A stretch of 33,988 bases of DNA from an uncultured Veillonella sp. (GTDB lineage Bacteria; Bacillota; Negativicutes; Veillonellales; Veillonellaceae). The first letter of the stretch is position 1; each line of letters begins with the position of its first letter. The translations under genes were made by a program, and so were the position numbers. The notes below the pieces were generated by a model. The model was given only the letters and a program-made list of their open reading frames with translations, had not been told where the DNA came from and did no database searches. The stretch is from NCBI GenBank assembly GCA_900757715.1, contig CAAEOZ010000148.1, forward strand, positions 1-33,988. The letters run 5' to 3'. Positions 15,857 to 24,001 of this stretch are shown here, one piece after another.

Positions 15857-16714
15857 TCAAGGTAGCCCTTCTTCCATCAATTTTTCTAGTGCTTCGCGTA
15901 GACGAAGTGTAATGGCACCTGGTTTACCACCAGATACTAAATTTCTGTCTAGCTTAGTAATTGGGATGACACCACCAATTGTATCGGTAAAGAATAATTC
16001 ATCCGCATCATCTACAAAATTACGATCGAATTCTTTCTCAATAATGGTAATACCTAGAGATGGTGCAACGCGAGTCACAATCATTTGACGGGTAATACCC
16101 TTCAAGATGTGATTATCCACTGGATGAGTATACAAGATACCATCTTTAACCGCAAACACATTAGATGTGGCGCCTTCTGTACAAATGCCATCACGGAACA
16201 AGATTGCTGTATAAGCAAATTTCTTTTCTGCTTTTGTTTGTGCCAAGATATTCGGGATCAAATTTGTAGTCTTAATATCTACATGATTCCAACGTTCATC
16301 AGGTAAAGCTATCGCTTTTACACCTTCACCCAATTTATTGACTTCATCTAAATCCAAGGTACGGATAGACATAAGCATTTGTGGCTCTAATTTGGAGCGA
16401 TCATAAGCATGGTGACGTGGTGCTACACCACGAGAGATTTGTAAATAAATATAGCCCTCTTTAATTTCACTTTGCTCGATCAAAATTTCGTGCAATTCTG
16501 TCAAATCATCAGGGGTCATTTTTACAGGGATATCCATTTCACGCATAGAGCGATACAAACGATCTTGGTGGTAAGACAAAGCGAAGCAACGGCCTTTTAC
16601 GACGCGAACAACTTCATATACAGAGTCACCGAACAAATAGCCACGGTCATCAATACTGATAACTTTGGCACCTGGTTCAACGAATTCACCGTTAAAATAT
16701 GTTAATTCTTGCAT
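15857..16714 (-). CDS. dat: D-amino-acid aminotransferase (class IV)
   Basis: This PLP enzyme, probably making D-alanine or D-glutamate from keto acids, has 285 residues, as usual. Features are DRGYLFGDSVYEVVRV (23-38), QISRGVAPRHHAY (about 92-104, a D-aminotransferase rather than BCAT pattern), IKTTNLIPNILAQ with catalytic Lys near 147, TEGATSNVF (near 178) and DTIGGVIPIT. AGGTGCTCC lies close to the ATG. It heads the metN-metI-yerC transcript. A branched-chain or aminodeoxychorismate lyase role is less likely, given the QISRGVAPR segment. Confidence 0.88.
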   Translation of the reverse strand: MQELTYFNGEFVEPGAKVISIDDRGYLFGDSVYEVVRVVKGRCFALSYHQDRLYRSMREMDIPVKMTPDDLTELHEILIEQSEIKEGYIYLQISRGVAPRHHAYDRSKLEPQMLMSIRTLDLDEVNKLGEGVKAIALPDERWNHVDIKTTNLIPNILAQTKAEKKFAYTAILFRDGICTEGATSNVFAVKDGILYTHPVDNHILKGITRQMIVTRVAPSLGITIIEKEFDRNFVDDADELFFTDTIGGVIPITKLDRNLVSGGKPGAITLRLREALEKLMEEGLP

Positions 16715-16769
16715 AGGAGCACCTCTTTTTCTTTTCGTTACTCTATCAAGTGGTAATCATCATGGACTT

Positions 16770-16778
16770 ATTATAACA
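16770..16778 (-). promoter_or_regulatory. Extended -10 promoter of the dat-met operon
   Basis: On the minus strand TG-T-TATAAT forms an extended -10. No good -35 hexamer is visible 17 bases upstream. The leader is about 50 bases. Confidence 0.65.
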
Positions 16779-16832
16779 CAATTACTTTCAAGTTTTCACA
16801 CTTTACTTTGTGAAAGATATTAATTAGATATA

Positions 16833-16879
16833 CAAAAATCCGCTAGGATACCATAGTTAAAAACTATATCCTAGCGGAT
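16833..16879 (-). terminator. Terminator of the DUF4127-acyltransferase operon
   Basis: A 13-bp perfect stem (16838-16850 with 16867-16879, arm ATCCGCTAGGATA) is followed on the minus strand by TTTTTG. It also separates the operon from the dat promoter. Confidence 0.9.
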
Positions 16880-16925
16880 GTATTGCATATATTATTTTAA
16901 TACTAAATCAGCACCACAGAGCTAG

Positions 16926-16955
16926 TTAGTACTATGGCCGATACGAAAGTACTAA
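16926..16955 (-). repeat. Inverted repeat in the 3' region of the acyltransferase transcript
   Basis: TTAGTACT and AGTACTAA pair perfectly around a 14-base loop, between the acyltransferase stop and the terminator. There is no T-tract, so the role is unknown. Confidence 0.5.
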
Positions 16956-16998
16956 TACCAATTAGGACTCTCTATACAACAAAAGCTTTCTGATTATA

Positions 16999-18114
16999 CT
17001 AGTGCCCCAGTACAAATTTACGAATAGACTTAGGTAAGTAATTGAAACCTACCGTAGTCAAATAGGATAATGCCAACGCCATGGCATACATAACGAGAAC
17101 ATTGACCACCGTGTACAAGAAATTGTATTTAACCATCACAGCAGATATGATTAACAGCCAGAACGGATGTGTTAAATAAATGCCATAGGACTTATCCCCT
17201 ATCTCAGACCAAATGGATTCCATAGTCACATTTATAGGTAGTGTTTGGAATAGGAATAAACTAAACATCGTTCCCAAACCAGTATAAAGAACACCCATCG
17301 GACTCATTTGATGTACCGTATAAATTGCTTCTAGCACCGTGTAATGCCATACGTCCATGACATAGTAATAGGATCCAAGCATCAATAATACAGATCCTAC
17401 CGCACTAGCACCTAAAAGATAACGATAGCGCCACATGTATTCACAGACCGTTTCATATCGTTCAGCACATACAGCACCTAAAAGGAAAATCCACACATAA
17501 TGAATTACCCAATAGTTGAGTCGCATATCGAAAAGATATTTAAGAATCGGCTGATTACTTAGATTTTCCGTTACCCAACGGCCAAGCATATACGATGATA
17601 CATAATCAATAGCGACTTGGACAACAAATAATAACACCATCCAGAACACAGGTCGCTTGAGGATGACTTTCACCATTGCCCGCCATAACGGCATCATCAC
17701 GTAGAACCATAGCAAAATAACCATAAAATACAAATGATACATAGAGGTACCAAAGAGTAGATTTATCGCCAATGGACCCGGACGTAAATTGCCGAGGTTG
17801 TGCGCCGTCAATCCCGTATAGAGCAAGTAAAAGATGGACCACGTAATATATGGAAATAGCACCACCTGAATGCGGCGGTGCATAAATTCCTTATATGAGA
17901 ATGGTCCCTCTACCGAGGTATGATAAAACAAACCAAATGCAGAGAGGAAAAAAAACGCAGGCACTCCAAAGCGAGAGAGAATTTCTAACACGCTGATGAG
18001 TTCTAAATTTACAAAAGGATTTTGCAATGCGTAAGATCCTACGTGAATGCCGATAACACCGAGCATACAGAGACCTCGCATATAAGTAATTTCCGGTAAA
18101 AATGCTTTTTTCAT
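16999..18114 (-). CDS. Membrane acyltransferase (acyltransferase 3/OafA-type family)
   Basis: This 371-residue polytopic membrane protein has about ten hydrophobic helices. The start region ITYMRGLCMLGVIGIHVGSY has the family's R-x-x-x-x-x-x-V-x-x-x-H pattern, with the conserved His in helix 1. FFFLSAFGLFYHTS is the second conserved block. Such proteins move acetyl or other acyl groups onto cell-surface sugars. I chose the ATG at 18114, with AGGGA 7 bases upstream; the in-frame ATG two codons earlier lies directly against AGGGA. It follows the DUF4127 gene by about 16 bases, so the two products probably act on the same envelope component. Confidence 0.88.
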   Translation of the reverse strand: MKKAFLPEITYMRGLCMLGVIGIHVGSYALQNPFVNLELISVLEILSRFGVPAFFFLSAFGLFYHTSVEGPFSYKEFMHRRIQVVLFPYITWSIFYLLYTGLTAHNLGNLRPGPLAINLLFGTSMYHLYFMVILLWFYVMMPLWRAMVKVILKRPVFWMVLLFVVQVAIDYVSSYMLGRWVTENLSNQPILKYLFDMRLNYWVIHYVWIFLLGAVCAERYETVCEYMWRYRYLLGASAVGSVLLMLGSYYYVMDVWHYTVLEAIYTVHQMSPMGVLYTGLGTMFSLFLFQTLPINVTMESIWSEIGDKSYGIYLTHPFWLLIISAVMVKYNFLYTVVNVLVMYAMALALSYLTTVGFNYLPKSIRKFVLGH

Positions 18115-18130
18115 AGCCATTCCCTATTCA

Positions 18131-19945
18131 TTATTGACCAGGTGCAGCGGCAGGTGTCGGTACGACACGTGGGCCTTGAGACTCTGTAGCTGGTTGTTTA
18201 ACTACAGGAGATTCAGGTGCAGCTTTTTGAGGCTCTGCAGCTTTTTCAGGTTGAGCAGGTTGTGCTGGTACAGCCTGACCATTTGCTTTAGCTGCCGCTT
18301 CTGCCTTAGCCTTAGCTTCTGCTTCAGCCTTAGCTTTTGCTTCAGCTTCTCGTTTCAAGCGCAATTCTTTTTCAAGAGGTACCACTGGTTTATCATAAAC
18401 AGTGATATCCGTTTCAAATAGACGCCCCCATGGGAATGTAGCTTTTACTGTACGAGGATTGATTTTAAGGTATTTTTCAGCGAAATCTTGAATGCGTTCA
18501 CCTAAGTAACTTTCAAGACGTTCATTTAATTCACCAGAGTAACGAACATTATCTGTTCTAATAGAATCTTGCATACGATAAATATCTTTACGGATATTTG
18601 CTTGATATGCCCAATTATCCAAATATTGTTGCGTCAACATATCACGATGACCTTCTGGGCTCATAGATTTAAGCAATACTCCTTGAGCAATAGCGTAACC
18701 TACTGTGTTACTTGCTGTATTCCAACCATTATACGCACCGATTTTGTACAACAGATCTCGTTTATACATAGCGGATACTAACGTATTGTCTGCACCATTA
18801 TTGAAAGCAATATCTGCAACGCTTACATTCACACCAGAATCAACAGCTTGTTGAATACGATCTACGAAAGCATTTGTAGAGTTGGAAATCATTGGGAAGT
18901 TTTCAAAGTTTTCAGATTCACCTGTGCTCGTAGTAAGAGGTGTATTAACAGCCAATAATACAGTTGGTTTGCCTTGTGTCACCATCGTGCCACCTACAGC
19001 CTCAACGTGTTGTGCAATTGTTTTATCGATAGTTTGGTCTTCGTAACCTGGCAATGTTTTACCGCCACCACCGAGTGGATAGATTACGGAGAATGTTGGT
19101 TTTTCTGTGCTCATATCGGTACGGGAACGCGCCATCAACAAGAGACCGAGTTGGTCAGCACCAGGGAAGCTACCATATTTTTCAACAGAAATATCCTTGG
19201 AATATTTGTTGAGGTAACGACCTTCTAGTGCGGATTGAGATAATTGAGATGTATCATCATGACCTAATGCAAAGTAGTCGAATACACCACTGCGAGTTTC
19301 ATCAATCAACTCTTTGTTGATTTTCATATTTTTTTGACGGCGGTCAAACCAGTCTTGCAAGTATTCCACAGGAACGGAGGCTTGTAGGCTCATCATTTTT
19401 TGAGTTTCTTCTTGTGTTAAGGAGCCAGAATCCAATTTATCTTGTAATGCAGCGATTTGGAAGATAGTTGGACCATACTCCGCATAATAAGCCGGTTCAG
19501 TACCGCCACCACTCGCACGCGGAGAACGCATTACCGTACCAAAACCATAGATGCGTACATTTTTATTACGCGCTTTTAAACCTTCAATACGTTTCAAGCG
19601 ATTTTGCAATGTGCTAAGAGGAATATTATGTTTACGAGAATCTACAAGGCCTCCATAAATAAGAGTATCTGTACTTAATACCATAACATCAGCACGACCT
19701 GCATTTTGTTCTACCCAAGCCATAATTTGGTCTGCTTGACCTTGATACGTCTTACCAGAAATCAAATGTTGAGGTGGTGTCAACACAGTCATACCCGCCT
19801 CACGAGCTGTATCAACTGTATATTGCAAGCTTACAGGGCGATCATCTTGAGGTACATATAATACGGTTTCTGCATCAATATTGATGGATGTACCTGTAGC
19901 AATGGCTGTAACCATTAATGCTACTTTCAACCATTTATTTGTCAT
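18131..19945 (-). CDS. Secreted DUF4127 family protein with Lys/Ala- and Pro-rich tail
   Basis: This 604-residue protein has a signal peptide (MTNKWLKVALMVTAIATGTS). It then begins VLYVPQDDRPVSLQYTVDTA (about 28-47), the start motif I associate with DUF4127. Other conserved-looking blocks are LSTDTLIYGGLVDSR, MRSPRASGGGTEPAYY, ALGHDDTSQLS and AFNNGADNTL. The family has no established function; the Asp-rich motifs would suit a metal-dependent sugar enzyme, but that is a guess. After about residue 525 there is a low-complexity A-E-A-K helix, then a P/A/Q/E-rich tail, which could cross the cell wall or bind its polymers. AAGGAG precedes the ATG. It is first in the operon with the acyltransferase. 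Confidence 0.8.
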   Translation of the reverse strand: MTNKWLKVALMVTAIATGTSINIDAETVLYVPQDDRPVSLQYTVDTAREAGMTVLTPPQHLISGKTYQGQADQIMAWVEQNAGRADVMVLSTDTLIYGGLVDSRKHNIPLSTLQNRLKRIEGLKARNKNVRIYGFGTVMRSPRASGGGTEPAYYAEYGPTIFQIAALQDKLDSGSLTQEETQKMMSLQASVPVEYLQDWFDRRQKNMKINKELIDETRSGVFDYFALGHDDTSQLSQSALEGRYLNKYSKDISVEKYGSFPGADQLGLLLMARSRTDMSTEKPTFSVIYPLGGGGKTLPGYEDQTIDKTIAQHVEAVGGTMVTQGKPTVLLAVNTPLTTSTGESENFENFPMISNSTNAFVDRIQQAVDSGVNVSVADIAFNNGADNTLVSAMYKRDLLYKIGAYNGWNTASNTVGYAIAQGVLLKSMSPEGHRDMLTQQYLDNWAYQANIRKDIYRMQDSIRTDNVRYSGELNERLESYLGERIQDFAEKYLKINPRTVKATFPWGRLFETDITVYDKPVVPLEKELRLKREAEAKAKAEAEAKAKAEAAAKANGQAVPAQPAQPEKAAEPQKAAPESPVVKQPATESQGPRVVPTPAAAPGQ

Positions 19946-19969
19946 AAAGCAAATCTCCTTCTGTGTACA

Positions 19970-19986
19970 CGAGTACTCTCGACTCG
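19970..19986 (-). promoter_or_regulatory. 5' leader hairpin before the DUF4127 gene
   Basis: CGAGT/ACTCG arms lie close to the ribosome site and resemble the leader hairpin of the malic enzyme gene. It may protect the mRNA or tune translation. Confidence 0.4.
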
Positions 19987-20048
19987 AAAATTAACTCTTA
20001 TATAATACTCTTTTTTTCTGACCTTTTTATGAAATATTTAACAGTATA

Positions 20049-20076
20049 ATTATATCATTTACTTGTTATTTCTCAA
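20049..20076 (-). promoter_or_regulatory. Sigma-70 promoter of the DUF4127 operon
   Basis: On the minus strand: -35 TTGAGA (20071-20076), 16-base spacer, -10 TATAAT (20049-20054). The leader is close to 100 bases. Confidence 0.75.
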
Positions 20077-20093
20077 ATGCAGCGCCTTTAGCT

Positions 20094-20720
20094 TTAGCGC
20101 ACTTTGGGTAAGCTCCAATTATATTTAATAGCTAGTAGACGAATAACTAGTACAACAGTAAAAGCACCATATACAGCCTCTCCAACCCAGTTAGAAACAA
20201 CCATTAAGTAATAAACGATACCCCCAATAACACTAGGCAGAGCGTACACGTCTTCTTTCAAAACAGACGGAATCCGTTGAGCCAGCATATCTCGGATAAT
20301 GCCGCCACCAACAGCAGTAATAGTTCCTAATAAAACAATGAAAATTGGCAACTCTGGATATAGTTTAAATCCTGCAGATGCCCCAGTTACTGTAAAAGAT
20401 GCCAACCCGACTGCATCGGCCAATAAATAGCTTGCTCGACTACGAGGGCCCATAGCATGCTTGCGATAACGGCTGTTATACATAATAAATACGATAATTG
20501 TTACGGAAATAACCACTGTTACATATACTATATTGCGTAATGAGTTCGGTGGAAAATACCCCAAGAGAACATCCCGTACAATACCACCACCGATTGCCGT
20601 GGCCAGTGCCAATACAGCCATACCAAATATATCCATTCTCCGCGCCACCCCAACAAGTGCTCCGGAGATAGCAAAAGCAATAGTGCCAATCATATCAAAT
20701 ATATACCAAATAATATCCAT
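20094..20720 (-). CDS. TRIC-type cation channel family (UPF0126/YicG-like) membrane protein
   Basis: This 208-residue protein has seven predicted helices and two homologous halves. Each half carries the family's glycine-rich motif: ALATAIGGGIVRDVLLG in the first and TITAVGGGIIRDMLAQRIP in the second. Prokaryotic TRIC homologues form trimeric K+/Na+ channels. Older annotation calls this UPF0126. I chose the ATG at 20720 because GAGGG lies 4 bases upstream; an upstream in-frame extension would run into tadA. It is divergent from tadA. Confidence 0.9.
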   Translation of the reverse strand: MDIIWYIFDMIGTIAFAISGALVGVARRMDIFGMAVLALATAIGGGIVRDVLLGYFPPNSLRNIVYVTVVISVTIIVFIMYNSRYRKHAMGPRSRASYLLADAVGLASFTVTGASAGFKLYPELPIFIVLLGTITAVGGGIIRDMLAQRIPSVLKEDVYALPSVIGGIVYYLMVVSNWVGEAVYGAFTVVLVIRLLAIKYNWSLPKVR

Positions 20721-20780
20721 AATACCCTCACACAATCTATTCGCATAACTGCGTACACTATGATAGACTTTATGTAAGAT

Positions 20781-20810
20781 ATTATACATTAAGAGGTATG
20801 AGAATGACAA
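20781..20810 (-). promoter_or_regulatory. Sigma-70 promoter of the TRIC-like gene, overlapping the tadA start
   Basis: On the minus strand: -35 TTGTCA (20805-20810), 18-base spacer, -10 TATAAT (20781-20786). The -35 lies within the first codons of tadA, so the two divergent genes share control DNA. Confidence 0.75.
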
Positions 20811-21349
20811 AAGACATTACACCTATAGAGATTAAAAATATGGATGAGCGTACTCGGGACGAGTATTTCATGGCGTTTGCCCTAGAGGAAGCTCACAAGG
20901 CCTATGACTTAGGAGAAATTCCTATCGGCGCCATTTTAGTTCAAAACAATACAATCATTTCACGCCACCATAATCGCCGCGAATTAGATCACGATGCAAC
21001 GGCTCATGCAGAAGTGCTCGTCATCCGAGAAGCATGCGGTGTGCTCAAGCGCTGGCGGTTGACTGGTTGTACCCTGTATGTTACGATAGAGCCGTGTCCG
21101 ATGTGCGCTGGAGCCATTATCAACAGTCGTATTGACCGTGTTGTATATGGTGCAAGTGATTACAAAGGAGGCGCTGTAGAATCTCTTTTCAATGTACTCT
21201 CTCACCCTGGTTTAAATCATGAGCCTGAATTAGCATCTGGGGTCCTTGGTGATGAATGTAGCCAAATCATGAAAGACTTTTTTAAGGAGCGCCGTAAAAC
21301 ACGGAGGAGTACCCAAGAGGCTGAAGGGTCCGCACTCGAAATGCGGTAG
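20804..21349 (+). CDS. tadA: tRNA-specific adenosine deaminase
   Basis: This zinc enzyme converts adenosine-34 to inosine in tRNA-Arg(ACG). The deaminase core has HAE (68-70; His68 zinc ligand, Glu70 proton shuttle) and PCPMCAGA with zinc ligands Cys98 and Cys101. The C-terminal helix MKDFFKERR is typical. I chose the ATG at 20804 because AGAGG lies 7 bases upstream; the ATG at 20798 is too close to it. The frame runs 47 bases into the tRNA-Ser gene, so the last 15 residues (from about Arg167) are encoded by tRNA sequence, and the stop TAG lies in the tRNA's variable-arm region. The core is complete before the overlap. Confidence 0.95.
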   Translation: MTKDITPIEIKNMDERTRDEYFMAFALEEAHKAYDLGEIPIGAILVQNNTIISRHHNRRELDHDATAHAEVLVIREACGVLKRWRLTGCTLYVTIEPCPMCAGAIINSRIDRVVYGASDYKGGAVESLFNVLSHPGLNHEPELASGVLGDECSQIMKDFFKERRKTRRSTQEAEGSALEMR

Positions 21350-21393
21350 GTCGGGCAACCGGCGCGGGGGTTCAAATCCCTCCTCCTCTGCCA
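21303..21393 (+). tRNA. tRNA-Ser (anticodon CGA)
   Basis: This class II tRNA has acceptor arm GGAGGAG pairing with CTCCTCT (G1-U72 wobble). The anticodon stem CCGCA/TGCGG surrounds loop CTCGAAA (anticodon CGA). It has a long variable arm, T-loop TTCAAAT, discriminator G and encoded CCA (21391-21393). The 5' part overlaps the tadA reading frame. No convincing separate promoter was seen, so it is probably cut out of the tadA transcript. A terminator follows. Confidence 0.96.
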
Positions 21394-21406
21394 TATAAAA
21401 TATATA

Positions 21407-21434
21407 AAGCGCTAACCGTGGTTAGCGCTTTTTT
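21407..21434 (+). terminator. Rho-independent terminator after tRNA-Ser
   Basis: A 10-bp stem, AAGCGCTAAC/GTTAGCGCTT, with loop CGTG is followed by TTTT. It ends the tadA-tRNA-Ser transcript. Confidence 0.93.
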
Positions 21435-21451
21435 GCGAAGGGACCACTACT

Positions 21452-22639
21452 ATGAAAAAATATTACCCTTATCTCATTACAGTGAGTCATATGATTAATG
21501 ACTCTTGCCAAAGTGTATTGCCTGCCCTCTTGCCACTGTTCATCTATACCTATGGACTCAGCTTAGAACAAGCGGGCTTTCTTATCTTAGCCAATACAGC
21601 GTTATCTTCATTATTACAACCATTATTAGGGTATCTTTCTGACAAGATCAATCAGCCTCGACTCATCGCCTTAGGTGTTTTACTCTCTGCTTGTAGCACA
21701 GGTGTTATGGGTTTTGTCACTTCCTATGAAAGCTTACTTGTTTGTGCCACCTTAGCCGGTGTGGGGTCTTCTATCTTCCACCCTGAAGGGGCAAAGATCA
21801 TGAACCGCCTCGGTGGCGGCAAAAAAGGAAAAGCCATGGGCACCTTTGCTATCGGCGGTAGCTCTGGTTTTGCCATCGGCCCACTCTTTGCTGGCTCTAT
21901 TGCCTATACAGTAGGTCCGCATGGATTGGCGGCTTTCACCGTGGTAGGTCTTATCATATCAACGATTTTATTCATCCTCATGCCTCGCATAGTAGCTCAT
22001 GCACGCACTATCGACCAAGCGGTAGCTACAGAAAACCCTACACTTGTAGACAAACCACTCAAAAATTACTGGAAATACTTTGGTATCTTGTTCGTTATCA
22101 TCCTAAGCCAATCGGTAAACTTCCGCGTTATCAATGCATTTATTCCTATCTTCTGGACTCGTGAACTCGGCACTAGCCCAGAACAAGGTAGCTTTGCATT
22201 AACCATATTCTTTAGTATAGGCATCTTCATGACATATATCGGCGGTCTATTAGGCGATAAATATGGTCCTATCAAAATCATTAGACTATCCCTATTAATT
22301 TGGTTGCCAGCTATGTTCCTATTAACGGAAGTGCCAGCCTTCTCCCCTGTCATCATGATGCCTGTAGCCTATCTGCTACTACTCATGATTGGCGCTGCAA
22401 AAGCCATCAGTTATAGCCCAGTCATTGTACTAGGTCAAACATATCTAGCTAAAAGCATCGGCTTTGCCTCTGGTATTACCCTCGGCGTGAGCCAAACTAT
22501 TGGTGGTATCATCGCACCTGTAGTAGGTAACCTTGCGGATACCTATACTTTACCTGCCGCTATGATGACACTTGTACCATTCCTAGTAGTGGGTCTTGGG
22601 GCTTCATTGATACTTAAAGATCCTAAAAAATTACAATAA
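21452..22639 (+). CDS. MFS transporter, fosmidomycin-resistance (Fsr)-like
   Basis: This 395-residue protein has 12 predicted transmembrane helices. The start SHMINDSCQSVLPALLPLF and the loop IFHPEGAKI (near 110) are characteristic of the Fsr subgroup of drug exporters. The A-motif-like loop LGYLSDKINQPR lies between helices 2 and 3. A proton-coupled efflux role is likely from the family; the substrate is unknown. AAGGGA lies about 9 bases before the ATG. It starts 17 bases after the tRNA-Ser terminator, so it relies on its own promoter or readthrough; no clear promoter was found. Confidence 0.88.
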   Translation: MKKYYPYLITVSHMINDSCQSVLPALLPLFIYTYGLSLEQAGFLILANTALSSLLQPLLGYLSDKINQPRLIALGVLLSACSTGVMGFVTSYESLLVCATLAGVGSSIFHPEGAKIMNRLGGGKKGKAMGTFAIGGSSGFAIGPLFAGSIAYTVGPHGLAAFTVVGLIISTILFILMPRIVAHARTIDQAVATENPTLVDKPLKNYWKYFGILFVIILSQSVNFRVINAFIPIFWTRELGTSPEQGSFALTIFFSIGIFMTYIGGLLGDKYGPIKIIRLSLLIWLPAMFLLTEVPAFSPVIMMPVAYLLLLMIGAAKAISYSPVIVLGQTYLAKSIGFASGITLGVSQTIGGIIAPVVGNLADTYTLPAAMMTLVPFLVVGLGASLILKDPKKLQ

Positions 22640-22643
22640 ACAA

Positions 22644-22723
22644 AAAAGAACCCTTCGCGTGAATTGCACCCCAAAAATTGGACACAATTTTTGAAAGTAC
22701 AGAAACCAACGAAAGGTTCTTTT
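22644..22723. terminator. Bidirectional nested hairpin between convergent genes
   Basis: The outer arms AAAAGAACCCTTCG (22644-22657) and CGAAAGGTTCTTTT (22710-22723) pair with one mismatch. They carry A/T runs suitable for termination on both strands. The 52-base loop holds a second perfect hairpin, CAAAAATTG-GACA-CAATTTTTG (22672-22693). It lies between the MFS gene and cyuA. Confidence 0.75.
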
Positions 22724-22752
22724 TATATTCAACTAAACACATCACATACAGT

Positions 22753-24000
22753 TTAGTGTTTTAGCATTTCATTCAATATAACTACGTCCGTTTCTTTCAT
22801 ACCTTGTGCCACAGCACCAATACTGCGGATGGTTTCATCAACGGAGTATGCTACAAGGCCATCGCCTTTTTGGTAATTTTTATTAAGGCGAGCTTGCTTA
22901 TATCCCATAAAAGCACCATCAAGAGAAATCGCAATTTTACCTGCACAGGATGGTTTTGCACCATCGCATACGATACCCGATAAACTTGCAAGCCCATTTA
23001 CAAGAGTGTTCTCGATTATATCTTTGCTATCACCTTTCAAGAAAGCTATGCCTGCTACACTTACCACACCAGCAGATACAACGCCACAGTATGCAGACAA
23101 TTTACCAATACCAGATTTAACGTAAAGCGTTAACAAGTTAGCAAAGACGAGCGCTCGATACAATTCATCATCGCTTTTACCAAGTTCCTCGGCAGTCGTA
23201 ATGATTGGTACAGATACCGTTAAGCCTTGGTTACCAGAGCCAGAGCAAATAACTACAGGCAATGGACATCCGCTCATACGCGCATCAGAGCCGGCCGCGG
23301 CACGAGCCTTGCATTTTGTTTCAAGAGATGGATTTTCATCGTCCAATAATAATAATTGACCAATGTTAGCACCGTAATCATTGGACAGACCTTCCTTAGA
23401 AATAGCAGTATTATACTCAACTTGTTGTTTTATTTGGGGAAGGATACCAGAAATATCACCGGTTAAGGCAAATTTATAAATGCTATCGAAAGTCATGGCA
23501 TATTCTGTTTTAGCCGCTTTCTTGATTTCATTGACTGTTTCAGAGACAATCTCGCCATCTACTGATACATATGTTACATTCGTATGGTCATTTTCAATGC
23601 GAACAACCGCTGTATGTTCATCTGTTTCTGCAGTGATTTCTATATATAGATTATCTACACCTTCAGCGAGTGAAACGGTACAGAAGTTAGCATCAAGCAA
23701 TGTGCCAAGCCATTTGCGATCTTCGTCTGTAGCAGATTCTAATACCTCTAGTTCACGCTCTGGATGACCTACAATAGCACCCAGTGTAGCAGCCGCCGTT
23801 AGTCCTTTTCGTCCCCCAGAATTTGGAATGACTACAGATTTTACATTTTTAATAATATTCGCGCTGCATCTTGCGTGAATACGGTTAGGAAATTCATCTA
23901 AAACAGAGACTGCCTTCGCAGCCGCATAAGCCAATGCAATTGGCTCAGTACAACCGAAGGCAGGACGCATCTCTGACTGTAACAAAGAAATATAATTCAT
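22753..24000 (-). CDS. cyuA: L-cysteine desulfidase family protein (CyuA/YhaM, UPF0597)
   Basis: This enzyme is predicted to break L-cysteine into pyruvate, ammonia and sulfide through an iron-sulfur-dependent elimination. The 415-residue protein begins with the family motif RPAFGCTEPIALAYAAA (about 12-28; Cys17 is a likely cluster ligand). It has PNSGGRKG, an SGSGNQG segment and a C-terminal GIVCDGAKPSCAGK with further cysteines. I chose the ATG at 24000 (GCGGAAG upstream), one base after the ridA stop. The immediately upstream ridA fits well, since cysteine or serine elimination gives 2-aminoacrylate, the RidA substrate. A serine dehydratase-type activity cannot be excluded. Confidence 0.88.
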   Translation of the reverse strand: MNYISLLQSEMRPAFGCTEPIALAYAAAKAVSVLDEFPNRIHARCSANIIKNVKSVVIPNSGGRKGLTAAATLGAIVGHPERELEVLESATDEDRKWLGTLLDANFCTVSLAEGVDNLYIEITAETDEHTAVVRIENDHTNVTYVSVDGEIVSETVNEIKKAAKTEYAMTFDSIYKFALTGDISGILPQIKQQVEYNTAISKEGLSNDYGANIGQLLLLDDENPSLETKCKARAAAGSDARMSGCPLPVVICSGSGNQGLTVSVPIITTAEELGKSDDELYRALVFANLLTLYVKSGIGKLSAYCGVVSAGVVSVAGIAFLKGDSKDIIENTLVNGLASLSGIVCDGAKPSCAGKIAISLDGAFMGYKQARLNKNYQKGDGLVAYSVDETIRSIGAVAQGMKETDVVILNEMLKH

Positions 24001-24001
24001 C

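Noticed and set aside
20721..20810. Longer N-terminus for the TRIC-like protein
   Set aside because: It would overlap the tadA start and add a polar, unconserved-looking segment before a good ribosome site.
22661..22693. Intact insertion sequence
   Set aside because: There is no transposase frame; at most it is a short relic of an end.
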